A stretch of DNA of 53,683 nucleotides from a bacterium. Lineage in GTDB: Bacteria; Bacillota; Clostridia; Lachnospirales; Lachnospiraceae. The notes under the pieces are model-generated. The model saw nothing but the letters and a program-made list of their open reading frames with translations. It did no database searches and had not been told where the DNA came from. Both the position numbers and the translations under genes were made by a program. The stretch lies in contig JAQYCU010000057.1 of assembly GCA_028724545.1 (NCBI GenBank), positions 1 through 53,683 on the forward strand. Reading direction: 5' to 3'. Shown piece by piece: positions 26,185-34,967 of this stretch. The stretch's first letter is position 1, and the number at the start of each line of letters is the position of its first letter.

Positions 26185-26940
26185 TTACACTATTTTCTCC
26201 TGATATTCAATTCCTAATAGTTTCAGTCCTTTTGCCGGTGCTGTCGGGCCTGCCTTCTGCCTGTCACAGGAAGCAATAATTCCGTCCATATCTTCCGGCG
26301 AAATGGCTCCTTTTCCCACTTCCAAAAGTGTTCCTGCTATAATACGGACCATATTGTACAGAAAACCATTTCCTGTAACCCGAATCTTTATTTTGGATTC
26401 TGCTAAATCCTGCATCACTTCCAGTGAATATATCGTGCGCACCGTAGTCTGCACCTGTGCTCCTGCTGAGCAAAAGCCTGCAAAATCGTGTTCCCCCAGA
26501 AATGCCTTCGCTGCTTTGCGCATTGGCTCTATCTGCAAAGGGCCGTAGTAAAAGTAGGCCGTATTACGGTACTCTGGCAATGGGAATGTCCGATTGATAA
26601 TCGTATATTCATACGTCTTAATGCAGTCACAATGTCTGGGATGAAACTCCCCATCTACCTCTGTAGAACGCTGAATGACAATATCTTCCGGCAAACGCTG
26701 GTTTAGCGCGTAAGAAAACTTTTCCCCCGGAATGCGCGACTCTGTATCAAAAACTGCAACATTTCCCAGTGCATGCACACCGGCATCTGTTCTGCTGGCA
26801 CCTATCACCTGTATGGATTCTCCCGTCAGCTCACTGATTTTCTCATTTAACACGCCTTCTATCGTGACTGCCGAAGGTTGTACCTGCCACCCATGATAAT
26901 TCGTTCCATCATAGGAAACAATAAGCATTACTCTTTTCAT
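26185..26940 (-). CDS. truA: tRNA pseudouridine(38-40) synthase TruA
   Basis: Converts uridines 38-40 of the anticodon stem-loop to pseudouridine. Predicted 251 residues. The catalytic aspartate is D52 in GASRTDAGVHALG; other family blocks are SYDGTNYHGWQ at the N-terminus and NGFLYNMVRIIAGTL near the C-terminus. The start is taken at ATG 26940 to match the family; an in-frame TTG at 26952 sits closer to the GAGGAAGG ribosome site and cannot be excluded. It is the last member of the conserved ecfA1-ecfA2-ecfT-truA run. Confidence 0.95.
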   Translation of the reverse strand: MKRVMLIVSYDGTNYHGWQVQPSAVTIEGVLNEKISELTGESIQVIGASRTDAGVHALGNVAVFDTESRIPGEKFSYALNQRLPEDIVIQRSTEVDGEFHPRHCDCIKTYEYTIINRTFPLPEYRNTAYFYYGPLQIEPMRKAAKAFLGEHDFAGFCSAGAQVQTTVRTIYSLEVMQDLAESKIKIRVTGNGFLYNMVRIIAGTLLEVGKGAISPEDMDGIIASCDRQKAGPTAPAKGLKLLGIEYQEKIV

Positions 26941-27035
26941 AAAAATAACCAAACCTTCCTCTATCTAGTATTCCCATTTACCATCTGTTTTACTCTGGTT
27001 TCTATCGGACGCTTTCGGCTGTGAAATGTCATACC

Positions 27036-27842
27036 TTATATGACGCAAAACTTTACTACAACCATCAGAACGATAATATAGAGTGCACAGACTGCATATG
27101 CTGCGACATCCGTCATCTGGTATTTTAACGGACGCATTTTTGTCCTTCCCCTGCCACCGTGATAACATCTTGCATCCATTGCCAGTGCCAAATCTCCGGC
27201 ACGCCGGATGGCCGAAACAAAAAGCGGAATAAAAATGGGCAGCATATTTTTTAGACGCTGCAGCATATTTCCGGATTCAAAATCTGCTCCACGTGCTGCC
27301 TGCGCTTTCATAATCTTATCCGTTTCCTCAATCAGAATCGGGATAAAACGCAGTGCAATCGACATCATCATAGCCAGTTCATGCACCGGCACTTTGATTA
27401 CCTTTAACGGCGATAACAAATGCTCCAATCCGTCCGTCAGCTGGTTTGGTGTCGTTGTCAAAGTCATAAGCGACGAACCCAGCAGCAGAAAAATCAGTCG
27501 AAGCGAAATAAAAATTGTCTTGCGCAATCCTTCCCAGGTAAGCGTAATAACACCACAGGAGAAAAAAGCCGTTCCCGGTGTCCAGAACAAATTGAGCAAT
27601 GCCGTAAAAACCAGCATAAAAATAATGGGTTTTAACCCTTTTACCACATAGGCAAAAGGAACTTTTGACAGCCACAGTACCAATACAAAAAATCCTATGG
27701 CAACAGCATACCCTGCCATACTGTCAAACATAAATAGCGAAATAATATATAGAAGCGTGGCAATAATTTTCACTCTGGAATCCAACCGGTGCACCGGTGA
27801 ATCTGCAGAATAATATTGACCAATCGTAATATCCCTAATCAT
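27036..27842 (-). CDS. ecfT: Energy-coupling factor transporter transmembrane protein EcfT
   Basis: Membrane scaffold of the group II ECF vitamin/metal uptake machine, joining the two ATPases to interchangeable S-components. 268 residues with about six helices. The coupling helices carry the two Ala-Arg-Gly-type motifs AQAARGADFE and AMDARCYHGG. It overlaps ecfA2 by 4 nt (ATGA), a sign of translational coupling. No S-component gene is in the window, as usual for group II systems with scattered S-components. Confidence 0.95.
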   Translation of the reverse strand: MIRDITIGQYYSADSPVHRLDSRVKIIATLLYIISLFMFDSMAGYAVAIGFFVLVLWLSKVPFAYVVKGLKPIIFMLVFTALLNLFWTPGTAFFSCGVITLTWEGLRKTIFISLRLIFLLLGSSLMTLTTTPNQLTDGLEHLLSPLKVIKVPVHELAMMMSIALRFIPILIEETDKIMKAQAARGADFESGNMLQRLKNMLPIFIPLFVSAIRRAGDLALAMDARCYHGGRGRTKMRPLKYQMTDVAAYAVCALYIIVLMVVVKFCVI

Positions 27843-28699
27843 TTGGCACCTCTTTTCCCGTACCAGCGTAAAATTTCCTGCACACTTTCCTGTGCTGTTA
27901 TGCAGCTGTCATCCACAGCATTCCCATCTGCACGCAATCTGTGCATCACTCTGGTTGCTGCCGGTACTCCCAGTCCAATCTGTTCCAGTTCTTTTTCATA
28001 TTGGAATACCTGGCGTGGTGTCCCGTCTAACACAATTTTTCCATCCTGCATAACTATTACTCTTTTGGCATACTCTGCCACATCATCCATACTGTGCGAA
28101 GCAAAAATAACCGAAATTTTTCTCTCCTTATGCAAATGCTGCAGCAATTCAAAAATCTCCTGTCTGCCCATCGGGTCCAGCCCTGCCATCGGCTCGTCCA
28201 GCACAAGGATTTCCGGCTGCATGGCAAGTACGCCTGCCAGTGCCACACGTCTTTTTTGTCCTCCCGACAGAGCCAGAGGCGATACATCCAGCAATTCCTC
28301 CCCAATTCCAACATCTTTTAATGCCTGATAGGAACTTAACTCCACCTGAAGATTGTCCCATCCTAAATTTCGTGGTCCAAACTCTACATCCCGAATAACA
28401 CTCGATTCAAACAGCTGATGCTCCGGGTACTGAAAAACCAGTCCGACCTTACTTCGTAATTCTTTTATCGGATATTCTTTGTCATAAATATCTTTTCCAT
28501 CATAATAAACAGTTCCCTCTGTGGCTTTTTCCAAGCCATTTAACAGCTGCAGCAATGTCGATTTTCCTGAACCGGTATGACCGACAATTGCAGTAAACTC
28601 CTGACTGCCAATCTCCAAATCAATGTTTCGCAAAGCCTGCTTTTCATCACTGCTTCCTTTGCCATATGTATATGATACATTATGTAAAATAAGCGACAT
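27839..28699 (-). CDS. ecfA2: Energy-coupling factor ATPase EcfA2
   Basis: 286-residue ABC ATPase of the ECF transporter. Walker A is GHTGSGKSTLLQ, signature ALSGGQKRRVALAG, Walker B ILVLDEPMAGLD, with the H-loop FASHSMDD. The C-terminal extension of about 50 residues after the ATPase core is typical of EcfA proteins. It lies between ecfA1 (121 nt upstream) and ecfT (overlapping). Confidence 0.95.
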   Translation of the reverse strand: MSLILHNVSYTYGKGSSDEKQALRNIDLEIGSQEFTAIVGHTGSGKSTLLQLLNGLEKATEGTVYYDGKDIYDKEYPIKELRSKVGLVFQYPEHQLFESSVIRDVEFGPRNLGWDNLQVELSSYQALKDVGIGEELLDVSPLALSGGQKRRVALAGVLAMQPEILVLDEPMAGLDPMGRQEIFELLQHLHKERKISVIFASHSMDDVAEYAKRVIVMQDGKIVLDGTPRQVFQYEKELEQIGLGVPAATRVMHRLRADGNAVDDSCITAQESVQEILRWYGKRGAK

Positions 28700-28820
28700 C
28701 CTTCACTCTCCTGCTTTCCCGTTTCTTTTTTATCCTAAACACCCTTCTGCATCCGGTATCTGATTTTCCTTTACAACAGATTGCCTTCTTCTTTTGCTGT
28801 GTCTTTTATCTATACTACTG

Positions 28821-29663
28821 CTACACTTGTTCCAGATATGACAACAATTCCTCTTCTGTCAAAACATCTTCCGGTACAGGCAGTCCTGCCCGGTGCAATG
28901 CCTGCGCAATCTGCGTTACCTTTGGAATTGTCAACCGGCACTCCTTTAATTTATCTGTCTGGGCAAATACTTCCCGTGGCGTTCCACTCAGGGCAATTTT
29001 CCCCTGATTCATAACATACACAAAATCAGAAGCAATCACTTCTTCCATATAATGCGTAATTAAAATAATCGTAATCTTCTCTTCTTTATTCAACGAATGG
29101 ATAATGTTCAGAATTTCTTTTCGTCCTGCAGGGTCCAGCATCGCTGTCGCTTCATCTAAGATAATGCACTTCGGGCGCATCGCCATAATACCGGCAATCG
29201 CCACGCGCTGCTTTTGTCCACCTGATAAATGATTCGGAGAATGCTTGCGATACGCATACATCCCCACGCCTTTCAGGGACTCACGCACTCGTTTTAAGAT
29301 TTCTGCCGTAGGCACTCCCAGGTTTTCCGGTCCAAATCCAACATCCTCTTCTACTACATTGGATATAATCTGATTGTCAGGATTCTGAAAAACCATTCCT
29401 GCTGTCTGCCGTACCGTCAGCATCGTTTCCTTGTCACGGGTATCGATTCCGTTCACATAGACAACACCTTCCGTCGGATATAGCAAACCGTTTAAATGTT
29501 TTGCAAAAGTTGATTTTCCGGAGCCGTTTGCTCCTAATATTGCAACAAAATCGCCCGGCTTTACCTGAATGTTCACGCCATCTACAGCGCGCACAATTTC
29601 CGTCACATTTCCTTCTTCATCTCTCCGGGAATATTCATGTACTAATTTCTTTGTCTTAATCAT
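28821..29663 (-). CDS. ecfA1: Energy-coupling factor ATPase EcfA1
   Basis: 280-residue partner ATPase. Walker A GANGSGKSTFAKHLNGL, signature HLSGGQKQRVAIAG, Walker B CIILDEATAMLD (Glu then Ala-Thr, the EcfA1 type) and H-loop ITHYMEE. The N-terminal insert SRRDEEGNVTEIVRAV is usual for EcfA1. It is the first ecf gene. In most relatives it follows rplQ directly; here a surface LRR gene and about 1.6 kb intervene. Confidence 0.95.
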   Translation of the reverse strand: MIKTKKLVHEYSRRDEEGNVTEIVRAVDGVNIQVKPGDFVAILGANGSGKSTFAKHLNGLLYPTEGVVYVNGIDTRDKETMLTVRQTAGMVFQNPDNQIISNVVEEDVGFGPENLGVPTAEILKRVRESLKGVGMYAYRKHSPNHLSGGQKQRVAIAGIMAMRPKCIILDEATAMLDPAGRKEILNIIHSLNKEEKITIILITHYMEEVIASDFVYVMNQGKIALSGTPREVFAQTDKLKECRLTIPKVTQIAQALHRAGLPVPEDVLTEEELLSYLEQV

Positions 29664-29788
29664 GTCCTCTTTCCCTTGCCCTTTTCTAATTGGATTACTC
29701 TTTTCATTCTACACTCTTTGCTGTGGTATGTCACGAAAAAAATGCAGGGAATTGCCTGAAAAATCGTTACTGTTTTTATCACAGTCAC

Positions 29789-29824
29789 AAAAAACCTCCT
29801 CACCGGATTTGCCCGGCGAGGAGG
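29789..29824 (-). terminator. Terminator between the LRR gene and ecfA1
   Basis: Minus-strand stem CCTCCTCGCCGG / CCGGTGAGGAGG (one G-T or mismatch position), then TTTTTTG. The stretch 29664-29962 holds no gene. Beside this hairpin it has an isolated CTGTTTTTATCACAG (29770-29784) that also occurs in element 1. The ecf operon must have a promoter downstream of the hairpin, or read through it. Confidence 0.85.
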
Positions 29825-29962
29825 ATAATTATCATCCATCTGTTTTTGGAAAAACACCTCTTTTGTGGTACTTTTTTCCTTATTCAATTTTTTATATCTG
29901 CAGTATGGAAAATTACAACCAGATTTCTTCCCATATAGCATTGTTATTCACTTAATTTCTAT

Positions 29963-30893
29963 CTATTTTGCTTTTACATTTTCCAAATTAGCAAAGCCAC
30001 TCTTTTTCAGTAATTTTTTCTGCTTAGCCAATCCACTTTTTGGAACATACAGTTTTACTTTTGCATTTATATTTTTCCATATCTTCTTTCCTGCATATTT
30101 GCAGTTTTTGTTCTGAATGATAATGGATTTTACGCCTTTACAATTTTTGAATGCACTGCTTTTTATTGTTTTTATATTTTTTCCCAGTACAATTTTCTTT
30201 ACTTTTTTGTTGCCTTTAAAAGGATTTTTTCCTATGGCTGTAACTTTATATTTCTTTCCACTAATTGTTATCGTATTTGGAATCTTAACAACTTTCTTGT
30301 TCGGCTTTTCTAATCCTGCTACTTCCACTTCCCGAATCGTATCTGTTTTCTTCGTAACACGATATGTGATTCCTTTTTCATTTCTTTTTGAGCCTGCTGT
30401 CGGATAGACACGCAACACCGGATGATGTACCAATTCTGGTTTTTTCATCTCTTCCATTGTCGCGCTGTAGCTCCAATACTGTAATTCGTTATACTGTAAC
30501 CACTTAATCACTTTAGATGATGTTCCTTTTGCATAATAAATGGTAGGACCATACTTTTGTTCTCCACATCCCTTAAAAGCATCTTTTCCTATGGATATAA
30601 TACTTTTTGGCAATACAACAAAATCCAGTTTTTTACAATTTTTGAAAGCTTCTTTTCCTATTTTTGTGACACCTTCCTCTACAAAGACAGTGCGAATTGT
30701 CTGATTGCCTGCAAAGGCTGCAGCACCAATTTCCGTCACTCCTTTTGGAATTTCCAATCTCTCATCTGCCTGTTTTACCCCTGTTATCACATTGTTGTTA
30801 ATTGTAAACTCCGCTGCTGATGCAGTCTGTACCCCCCCCAAAAAAAAAGAGAAATGCCAAACCTGCTATCATTGCACTTTTTAAATATTTCAT
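29963..30893 (-). CDS. Secreted BspA-type leucine-rich-repeat protein, out of frame at a T9G8 tract (phase-variable)
   Basis: Surface protein of about 309 residues when in frame. The ATG at 30893 has GGAGGG about 7 nt upstream and opens a classic signal peptide, MKYLKSAMIAGLAFLFFF. A run of nine T and eight G (30848-30832) then shifts the frame, giving a 31-codon product ending at 30798. Losing one base (or gaining two) would join it to GGVQTASA-AEFT, a perfect cleavage site, and to the long frame down to 29963. That frame has LRR_5/BspA-like repeats (EIGAAAFAGNQTIRTVFVEEGV, KIGKEAFKNCKKLDFVVLP, SIGKDAFKGC, AIGKNPFKGNKKVKKIVLGK, TIKSSAFKNCKGVKSIII). The TTG at 30841 has no ribosome site. Role: adhesion or host interaction by family analogy. 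An assembly error in the run is the alternative. Confidence 0.8.
30832..30848 (-). repeat. T9G8 homopolymer tract in signal-peptide codons
   Basis: On the minus strand nine T followed by eight G, 45 nt after the ATG at 30893. Total length 17 puts the gene out of frame; 16 or 19 would be in frame. It is the longest G-run I noticed in the window. Confidence 0.9.
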
Positions 30894-31059
30894 ACTATTC
30901 CCTCCATTCCTGATTGTACTATTATCTTTTTCAATTTTCATTCATACAAAATTGCTTTATCATCTGTTATCGGCATTGCACTTTGTCATCAGTATTTCCT
31001 TTTCTGACCTTTTTCATCTCCTCCCCCTGCCCTTTCTTGCATTGTAACACCTCTAAACC

Positions 31060-31126
31060 ATTTTGCAAGGTACCCCCATCGACGAACGGTCGTCTGTGAG
31101 GGGTCGAACGGTAAAAGTCGCAAAAT
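31060..31126 (-). ncRNA. Candidate structured RNA upstream of the LRR gene
   Basis: Minus-strand segment closed by ATTTTGC/GCAAAAT. It encloses CCCC/GGGG and a GACGA-CCGT-TCGTC hairpin, so nested stems over 67 nt with higher GC than its surroundings. It lies about 170 nt before the LRR ATG. It could be a 5'-UTR element or an independent small RNA; no known riboswitch class is recognised. Confidence 0.35.
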
Positions 31127-31209
31127 TTTATAGATTTTTTATACTTTCTTAATGAAAAATACATATTTAGAGACAGATTCCAAGATGTCTCCAGACGTAA
31201 TCCGATACC

Positions 31210-31241
31210 TTTTATTTTACCCCAACTCTTGACAAAGAGCC
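31210..31241 (-). repeat. 32-nt dispersed repeat, copy A
   Basis: On the minus strand it begins GGCTCTTTGTCAAGAGTTGG and runs into a TAAAATAAAA tail. It matches copy B at 40520-40551 with two differences. The end resembles an insertion-sequence terminal repeat, but no transposase is near. Confidence 0.6.
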
Positions 31242-31262
31242 GAAAAAGAGTCTGAAAAAAGC

Positions 31263-31309
31263 AAAAAAGGACTGCTTCTGATGATGTCTTGCACCACCAA
31301 AAGCAGTCC
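31263..31309 (-). terminator. Terminator of the rpmJ-rplQ ribosomal operon
   Basis: Minus-strand stem GGACTGCTT (31309-31301) / AAGCAGTCC (31277-31269) with inner TGGTG/ATCATCA pairing, followed by TTTTTT. Confidence 0.9.
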
Positions 31310-31327
31310 CTTACTTATCTTTTCTTA

Positions 31328-31870
31328 TTAAACTAACTCAATCAGTACCTGCATTGCTGCATCACCTTTACGCTGTCCGATTTTAACGATACGTGTGTAA
31401 CCACCATTACCGTTACGCTCAGCATACTTTGGTCCTAACTCATCTAAAACCTTAGTTGCAACATCTACAGTCTTTGTAGCTTTCTTGCGTCCCTTTGCTT
31501 CTGTAGGAACTTCTGTTACTTTGTAAAGAACTTTCTGCATTTTTCTTCTTGCATGAAGTCTTGAAGGCTGATCTTTCTTGATTTCCTTTTCTACTTCATC
31601 ATATACAGTCTGTTTCTTTCCATCTACAACTTCCTTAACTCTCTTACCGTCTTTGTCCTTACGGGCAACTTTAGCAGTAACCTTTACAGTATCATAGTTA
31701 TTGCACTCTTTGATACCTAAAGCAATGATTCCCTCTGCTATTTTACGGATTTCTTTTGCTTTTGCCTCAGTTGTAACAATCTTACCATAGTATAATAAGT
31801 CAGTTACCTGATTACGAAGCAAAGCTTTTCTCTGGCTGGAAGTTCTTCCAAGTTTTCTATAGCCTGCCAT
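31328..31870 (-). CDS. rplQ: 50S ribosomal protein L17 (bL17), long form
   Basis: Large-subunit protein near the exit tunnel. 180 residues, against about 115-130 in E. coli or Bacillus. The family core is clear: [20 protein letters not shown] at the start and [26 protein letters not shown] at the end. An extra charged segment of about 55 residues (about 66-125: [19 protein letters not shown] and on) sits in the middle. Such an insert is a known lineage feature of Clostridia L17. It ends the S13-S11-S4-alpha-L17 order and is followed by a strong terminator. Confidence 0.97.
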   Translation of the reverse strand: MAGYRKLGRTSSQRKALLRNQVTDLLYYGKIVTTEAKAKEIRKIAEGIIALGIKECNNYDTVKVTAKVARKDKDGKRVKEVVDGKKQTVYDEVEKEIKKDQPSRLHARRKMQKVLYKVTEVPTEAKGRKKATKTVDVATKVLDELGPKYAERNGNGGYTRIVKIGQRKGDAAMQVLIELV

Positions 31871-31886
31871 TGTGCTTACCTCCTAA

Positions 31887-32846
31887 TTATTCCTCTACCA
31901 TGTTAAGGGAAAGACCTAATTCCTTTAACTTAGACAATACTTCTTCTAAAGACTTGCGACCAAGATTTCTAACCTTCATCATGTCTTCAGATGTACGATT
32001 ACAAAGCTCCTGAACGGTATTGATACCTGCACGCTTTAAGCAGTTGTATGAACGAACAGAAAGTTCCAGTTCGTCAATACTCATTTCAAGTGCCTTATCT
32101 TTGCTGTCATCAACATTTTCAGCAATGACCTGAATACCAGCTGTCTTATCAGAAAGATTGATGAAGGATTTCAAATGGTCACTTAATACCTTAGCAGCAA
32201 GACTTACTGCATCACTAGGCTCGATTGTACCATCTGTATACACTTCAATTGTTAATTTATCAAAATCTGTAATCTGACCTACACGAGTATTTTCAATCTT
32301 GATATTGACACGCTCTACCGGAGTAAAGATAGAGTCAATAGCGATTACATTGATTGGTAAATCCTCTCTCTTGTTCTTGTCAGAACTTACATATCCACGA
32401 CCATTTACAATCGTCAACTCAATATAGAGTTTGCAATCCGGGCCACCACTTAATGTAGCGATAACCTGGTCCGGATTCATGATTTCAATATCTGAATCAA
32501 CCTGAATGTCTGCTGCTGTTACAACACATTCTCCTGATGCCTCGATATATGCTGTCTTCACTTCATCTGTTTCGCTATTGTTTTTAATAGCCAGACTCTT
32601 GATGTTCATAATGATTTCTGTAACATCTTCCTTAACTCCAGGAATAGATGAGAACTCATGAACTACACCATCAATTTTGATGTGGCTTACAGCTGTACCT
32701 GGCAGAGAGGAGAGCATAATTCTTCTGAGAGAATTTCCCAGAGTTGTGCCATATCCTCTTTCCAGAGGTTCTACAACAAAACGTCCATATCTTTTATTTT
32801 CTGAAATCTCTGCTATTTCAATATTTGGTTCTTTAAAATCAAGCAC
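31887..32846 (-). CDS. rpoA: DNA-directed RNA polymerase subunit alpha
   Basis: 319 residues. The N-terminal domain (about 1-230, dimerisation and polymerase assembly) shows [21 protein letters not shown] short linker and the C-terminal domain (about 255-315: [17 protein letters not shown]) that contacts UP elements and activators follow. Standard length and operon position (after rpsD, 72 nt; before rplQ, 16 nt). Confidence 0.99.
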   Translation of the reverse strand: MLDFKEPNIEIAEISENKRYGRFVVEPLERGYGTTLGNSLRRIMLSSLPGTAVSHIKIDGVVHEFSSIPGVKEDVTEIIMNIKSLAIKNNSETDEVKTAYIEASGECVVTAADIQVDSDIEIMNPDQVIATLSGGPDCKLYIELTIVNGRGYVSSDKNKREDLPINVIAIDSIFTPVERVNIKIENTRVGQITDFDKLTIEVYTDGTIEPSDAVSLAAKVLSDHLKSFINLSDKTAGIQVIAENVDDSKDKALEMSIDELELSVRSYNCLKRAGINTVQELCNRTSEDMMKVRNLGRKSLEEVLSKLKELGLSLNMVEE

Positions 32847-32918
32847 TCTTTAACCCTCCTTTTGGGTGTTATATGCTTACTTGGCCTATAATGTAGCGAT
32901 ATTCACTACATCCAGTTA

Positions 32919-33512
32919 TTATTTAGAATATAACTCGACGATAAGCACTTCATTAACAGGAACATCAATCTGCTCTCTTGTTGGGATATCCTTAACTGTA
33001 CCAGAGAGTGTTTCATGATTAGCCTCAAGCCAATCTGGAATCAATCTTCCTTCTGTTACTTCAAGAATGTCCTTATATCTCTGAGCACCTTTGTGTTTCT
33101 CTTTGATTTCAATAACATCGCCAGGTTTTACTTCGTATGAAGGAATGTTTACACACTTGCCATTAACAAGTACGTGCTTATGTCCAACAATCTGTCTGGC
33201 TTCTTTTCTTGTACGTCCATATCCCATACGGAATAAAACGTTGTCAAGTCTGAGTTCAAGGAGAATCATAAGGTTCTCACCAGTTGTACCATATTTTAAC
33301 TTCTGTGCTCTTGCAAAGTTGTTTCTAAATGGTTTTTCTAATACACCATATATAAATTTAGCTTTCTGCTTCTCTTTTAACTGAAGACCATACTCGCTCT
33401 GTTTTTTACCAGCTCTTACACTTCTGTTAGACTTCTTATCAAGTCCCATAAATGCTGGCTCAATTCCAAGAGTTCTACATCTCTTGAGTACCGGCGTCAT
33501 ATCTCTTGCCAT
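32919..33512 (-). CDS. rpsD: 30S ribosomal protein S4 (uS4)
   Basis: 197-residue primary binder of 16S rRNA and part of the mRNA entry site. The S4 RNA-binding domain is about 87-150 (LRLDNVLFRMGYGRTRKEAR, then HKHVLVNGKCVNIPSY). The N-terminus has no zinc-binding cysteine cluster (only one Cys, in KRCRTLG), so this is the C-minus form. S4 is the known autoregulator of this operon in several bacteria, relevant to the structured leader before rpsM. Confidence 0.99.
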   Translation of the reverse strand: MARDMTPVLKRCRTLGIEPAFMGLDKKSNRSVRAGKKQSEYGLQLKEKQKAKFIYGVLEKPFRNNFARAQKLKYGTTGENLMILLELRLDNVLFRMGYGRTRKEARQIVGHKHVLVNGKCVNIPSYEVKPGDVIEIKEKHKGAQRYKDILEVTEGRLIPDWLEANHETLSGTVKDIPTREQIDVPVNEVLIVELYSK

Positions 33513-33575
33513 GTCTATTCCTCCTATATTAAATCAACTATAATTTCTCGTCCAAGCTTATTTTCAAACAATGAA

Positions 33576-33977
33576 TTATACACGACGACGCTTAGGCGGT
33601 CTACATCCATTGTGTGGTACTGGTGTTACGTCACGAATGCTTGTAACGTCGATTCCACAAGCCTGTAATGCACGGATTGCAGCTTCACGACCTGAACCAG
33701 GTCCTTTTACCATAACATCAACAGATGTTAATCCGTGTGGTAAAGCAGCCTTTGCTGCTGTTTCTGCAGCCATCTGTGCTGCATATGGAGTTGATTTCTT
33801 GGATCCTCTGAATCCTAATCCGCCTGCACTTGCCCAAGAAACTGCGTTTCCTTCTGCATCTGTAAGCGTTACGATTGTATTATTGAAGGAAGACTGAATA
33901 TGTGCCTGTCCATGTCCGACATTTTTCTTGACACGCTTCTTGCCTGCCTTTTTTGCTACCTGTTTAGCCATTGTCAA
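33576..33977 (-). CDS. rpsK: 30S ribosomal protein S11 (uS11)
   Basis: 133 residues of the 30S platform. Recognisable blocks are [39 protein letters not shown] and the C-terminal [19 protein letters not shown]. Ribosome site GGAGGG 7 nt before the ATG. Located between rpsM and rpsD as usual. Confidence 0.99.
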   Translation of the reverse strand: MTMAKQVAKKAGKKRVKKNVGHGQAHIQSSFNNTIVTLTDAEGNAVSWASAGGLGFRGSKKSTPYAAQMAAETAAKAALPHGLTSVDVMVKGPGSGREAAIRALQACGIDVTSIRDVTPVPHNGCRPPKRRRV

Positions 33978-34011
33978 ACCCTCCTATAAGATTTGTACAT
34001 ATTTAGTTTAT

Positions 34012-34380
34012 TTATTTCTTCTTATTTGCGACAGTACGCTTTGGTCCCTTACGAGTTCTAGCATTTGTCTTTGTCTTCTGTCCACGAACAGGAAGACCTT
34101 TTCTGTGACGGATACCTCTATAGCATCCAATTTCCTGAAGTCTTTTGATGTTCATAGCAACTTCTCTACGAAGATCACCTTCGACTGTCTGAGTCGCATC
34201 AATGACATCACGAATACGTGCAACTTCTTCATCCGTAAGATCCTTTACACGTGTGTCAGGATTGACTTTAGCTTCTGCTAAAATGCGGTTAGAGCTGACT
34301 CTTCCAATACCGTAGATATAGGTAAGTCCAATCTCAACACGCTTCTCTCTTGGTAAATCTACACCACTAATACGTGCCAT
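34012..34380 (-). CDS. rpsM: 30S ribosomal protein S13 (uS13)
   Basis: 122 residues of the 30S head, contacting P-site tRNA. It opens [20 protein letters not shown] and ends with the basic tail [20 protein letters not shown]. The GGAGGTG ribosome site lies 10 nt before the ATG. The 328-nt gap upstream, unusual for this tight operon, is annotated separately. Confidence 0.99.
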   Translation of the reverse strand: MARISGVDLPREKRVEIGLTYIYGIGRVSSNRILAEAKVNPDTRVKDLTDEEVARIRDVIDATQTVEGDLRREVAMNIKRLQEIGCYRGIRHRKGLPVRGQKTKTNARTRKGPKRTVANKKK

Positions 34381-34708
34381 GTGTACTTTACACCTCCGTT
34401 ATTTTTTTGTTTGTTAGTTTGATTGATTACAGTGTGTTACACTGTCAGCCGCTTTAAATTGTAATCTTATTGCATAGACGATTCCGTTTTCTTACTATCA
34501 CTGTAAGAAAATGTGGGGCTGCCTGCGAAATGGCAACCGGTACTACGCCGCAGTCATCAATCTGCCGTTGATAAGACCGGTATTCCATGAAATGACACAT
34601 CGAAACCGAAGTGGGTAATCATTCCACCTACAATATCATAGTGCTTATGCACTATAACGAACAGAAAGCAAGTTCTATCGAAATGGCAGTGTCTTACTGC
34701 CCATTACA
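34381..34708 (-). ncRNA. Highly structured leader between rpmJ and rpsM
   Basis: No ORF. The minus-strand RNA can form at least five hairpins in order: GGGCAGT/ACTGCC (34702-34685), ATAGTGC/GCACTAT (34655-34639), a compound ACCGGT...ACCGGT stem enclosing GCAG/CTGC (34581-34536), TTTTCTTAC/GTAAGAAAA (34511-34487) and ACAGTGT/ACACTGT (34446-34430). No T-run follows any stem, so these are not plain terminators. Its position exactly before rpsM-rpsK-rpsD-rpoA-rplQ mirrors the S4-binding alpha-operon leader of E. coli; an analogous autoregulatory element is the leading inference. Confidence 0.55.
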
Positions 34709-34822
34709 TTAACCTTGTCTCTGTTTGTGTCTAGGGTTCTCACAGATTACTCTGATACGTCCCTTTCTTTTGATGACCTTACATTTTTCGCAAATAGGTT
34801 TTACTGAAGATCTAACTTTCAC
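34709..34822 (-). CDS. rpmJ: 50S ribosomal protein L36 (bL36)
   Basis: 37-residue zinc-binding ribosomal protein, [20 protein letters not shown] with the ending [11 protein letters not shown]. The zinc ligands CxxC...C...H are all present, so it is the zinc-containing (C+) form. The start is GTG at 34822, supported by AAGGAGG about 8 nt upstream. Confidence 0.98.
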   Translation of the reverse strand: MKVRSSVKPICEKCKVIKRKGRIRVICENPRHKQRQG

Positions 34823-34856
34823 AGCAATAACCTCCTTTCAATAAAGTCCATTGTCT

Positions 34857-34885
34857 ACTTTAACATAATTTTTTGTTCAATGCAA
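34857..34885 (-). promoter_or_regulatory. Promoter upstream of rpmJ
   Basis: Minus strand TTGCAT (34885-34880), 17 nt, TAAAGT (34862-34857). Since a terminator follows infA, a new promoter is needed here for the ribosomal genes. Confidence 0.5.
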
Positions 34886-34967
34886 GAAAAATTTTCGTAT
34901 TTTTTTATTTTTTTCTGCACTTTTTTTCTGGCTGCCATCGTTCTGTACCATAAGCCTTTTTTGCAAA

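Noticed and set aside
29963-30841. LRR gene starting at TTG 30841
   Set aside because: No ribosome site and no signal peptide; the ATG at 30893 provides both once the T9G8 frame is corrected.
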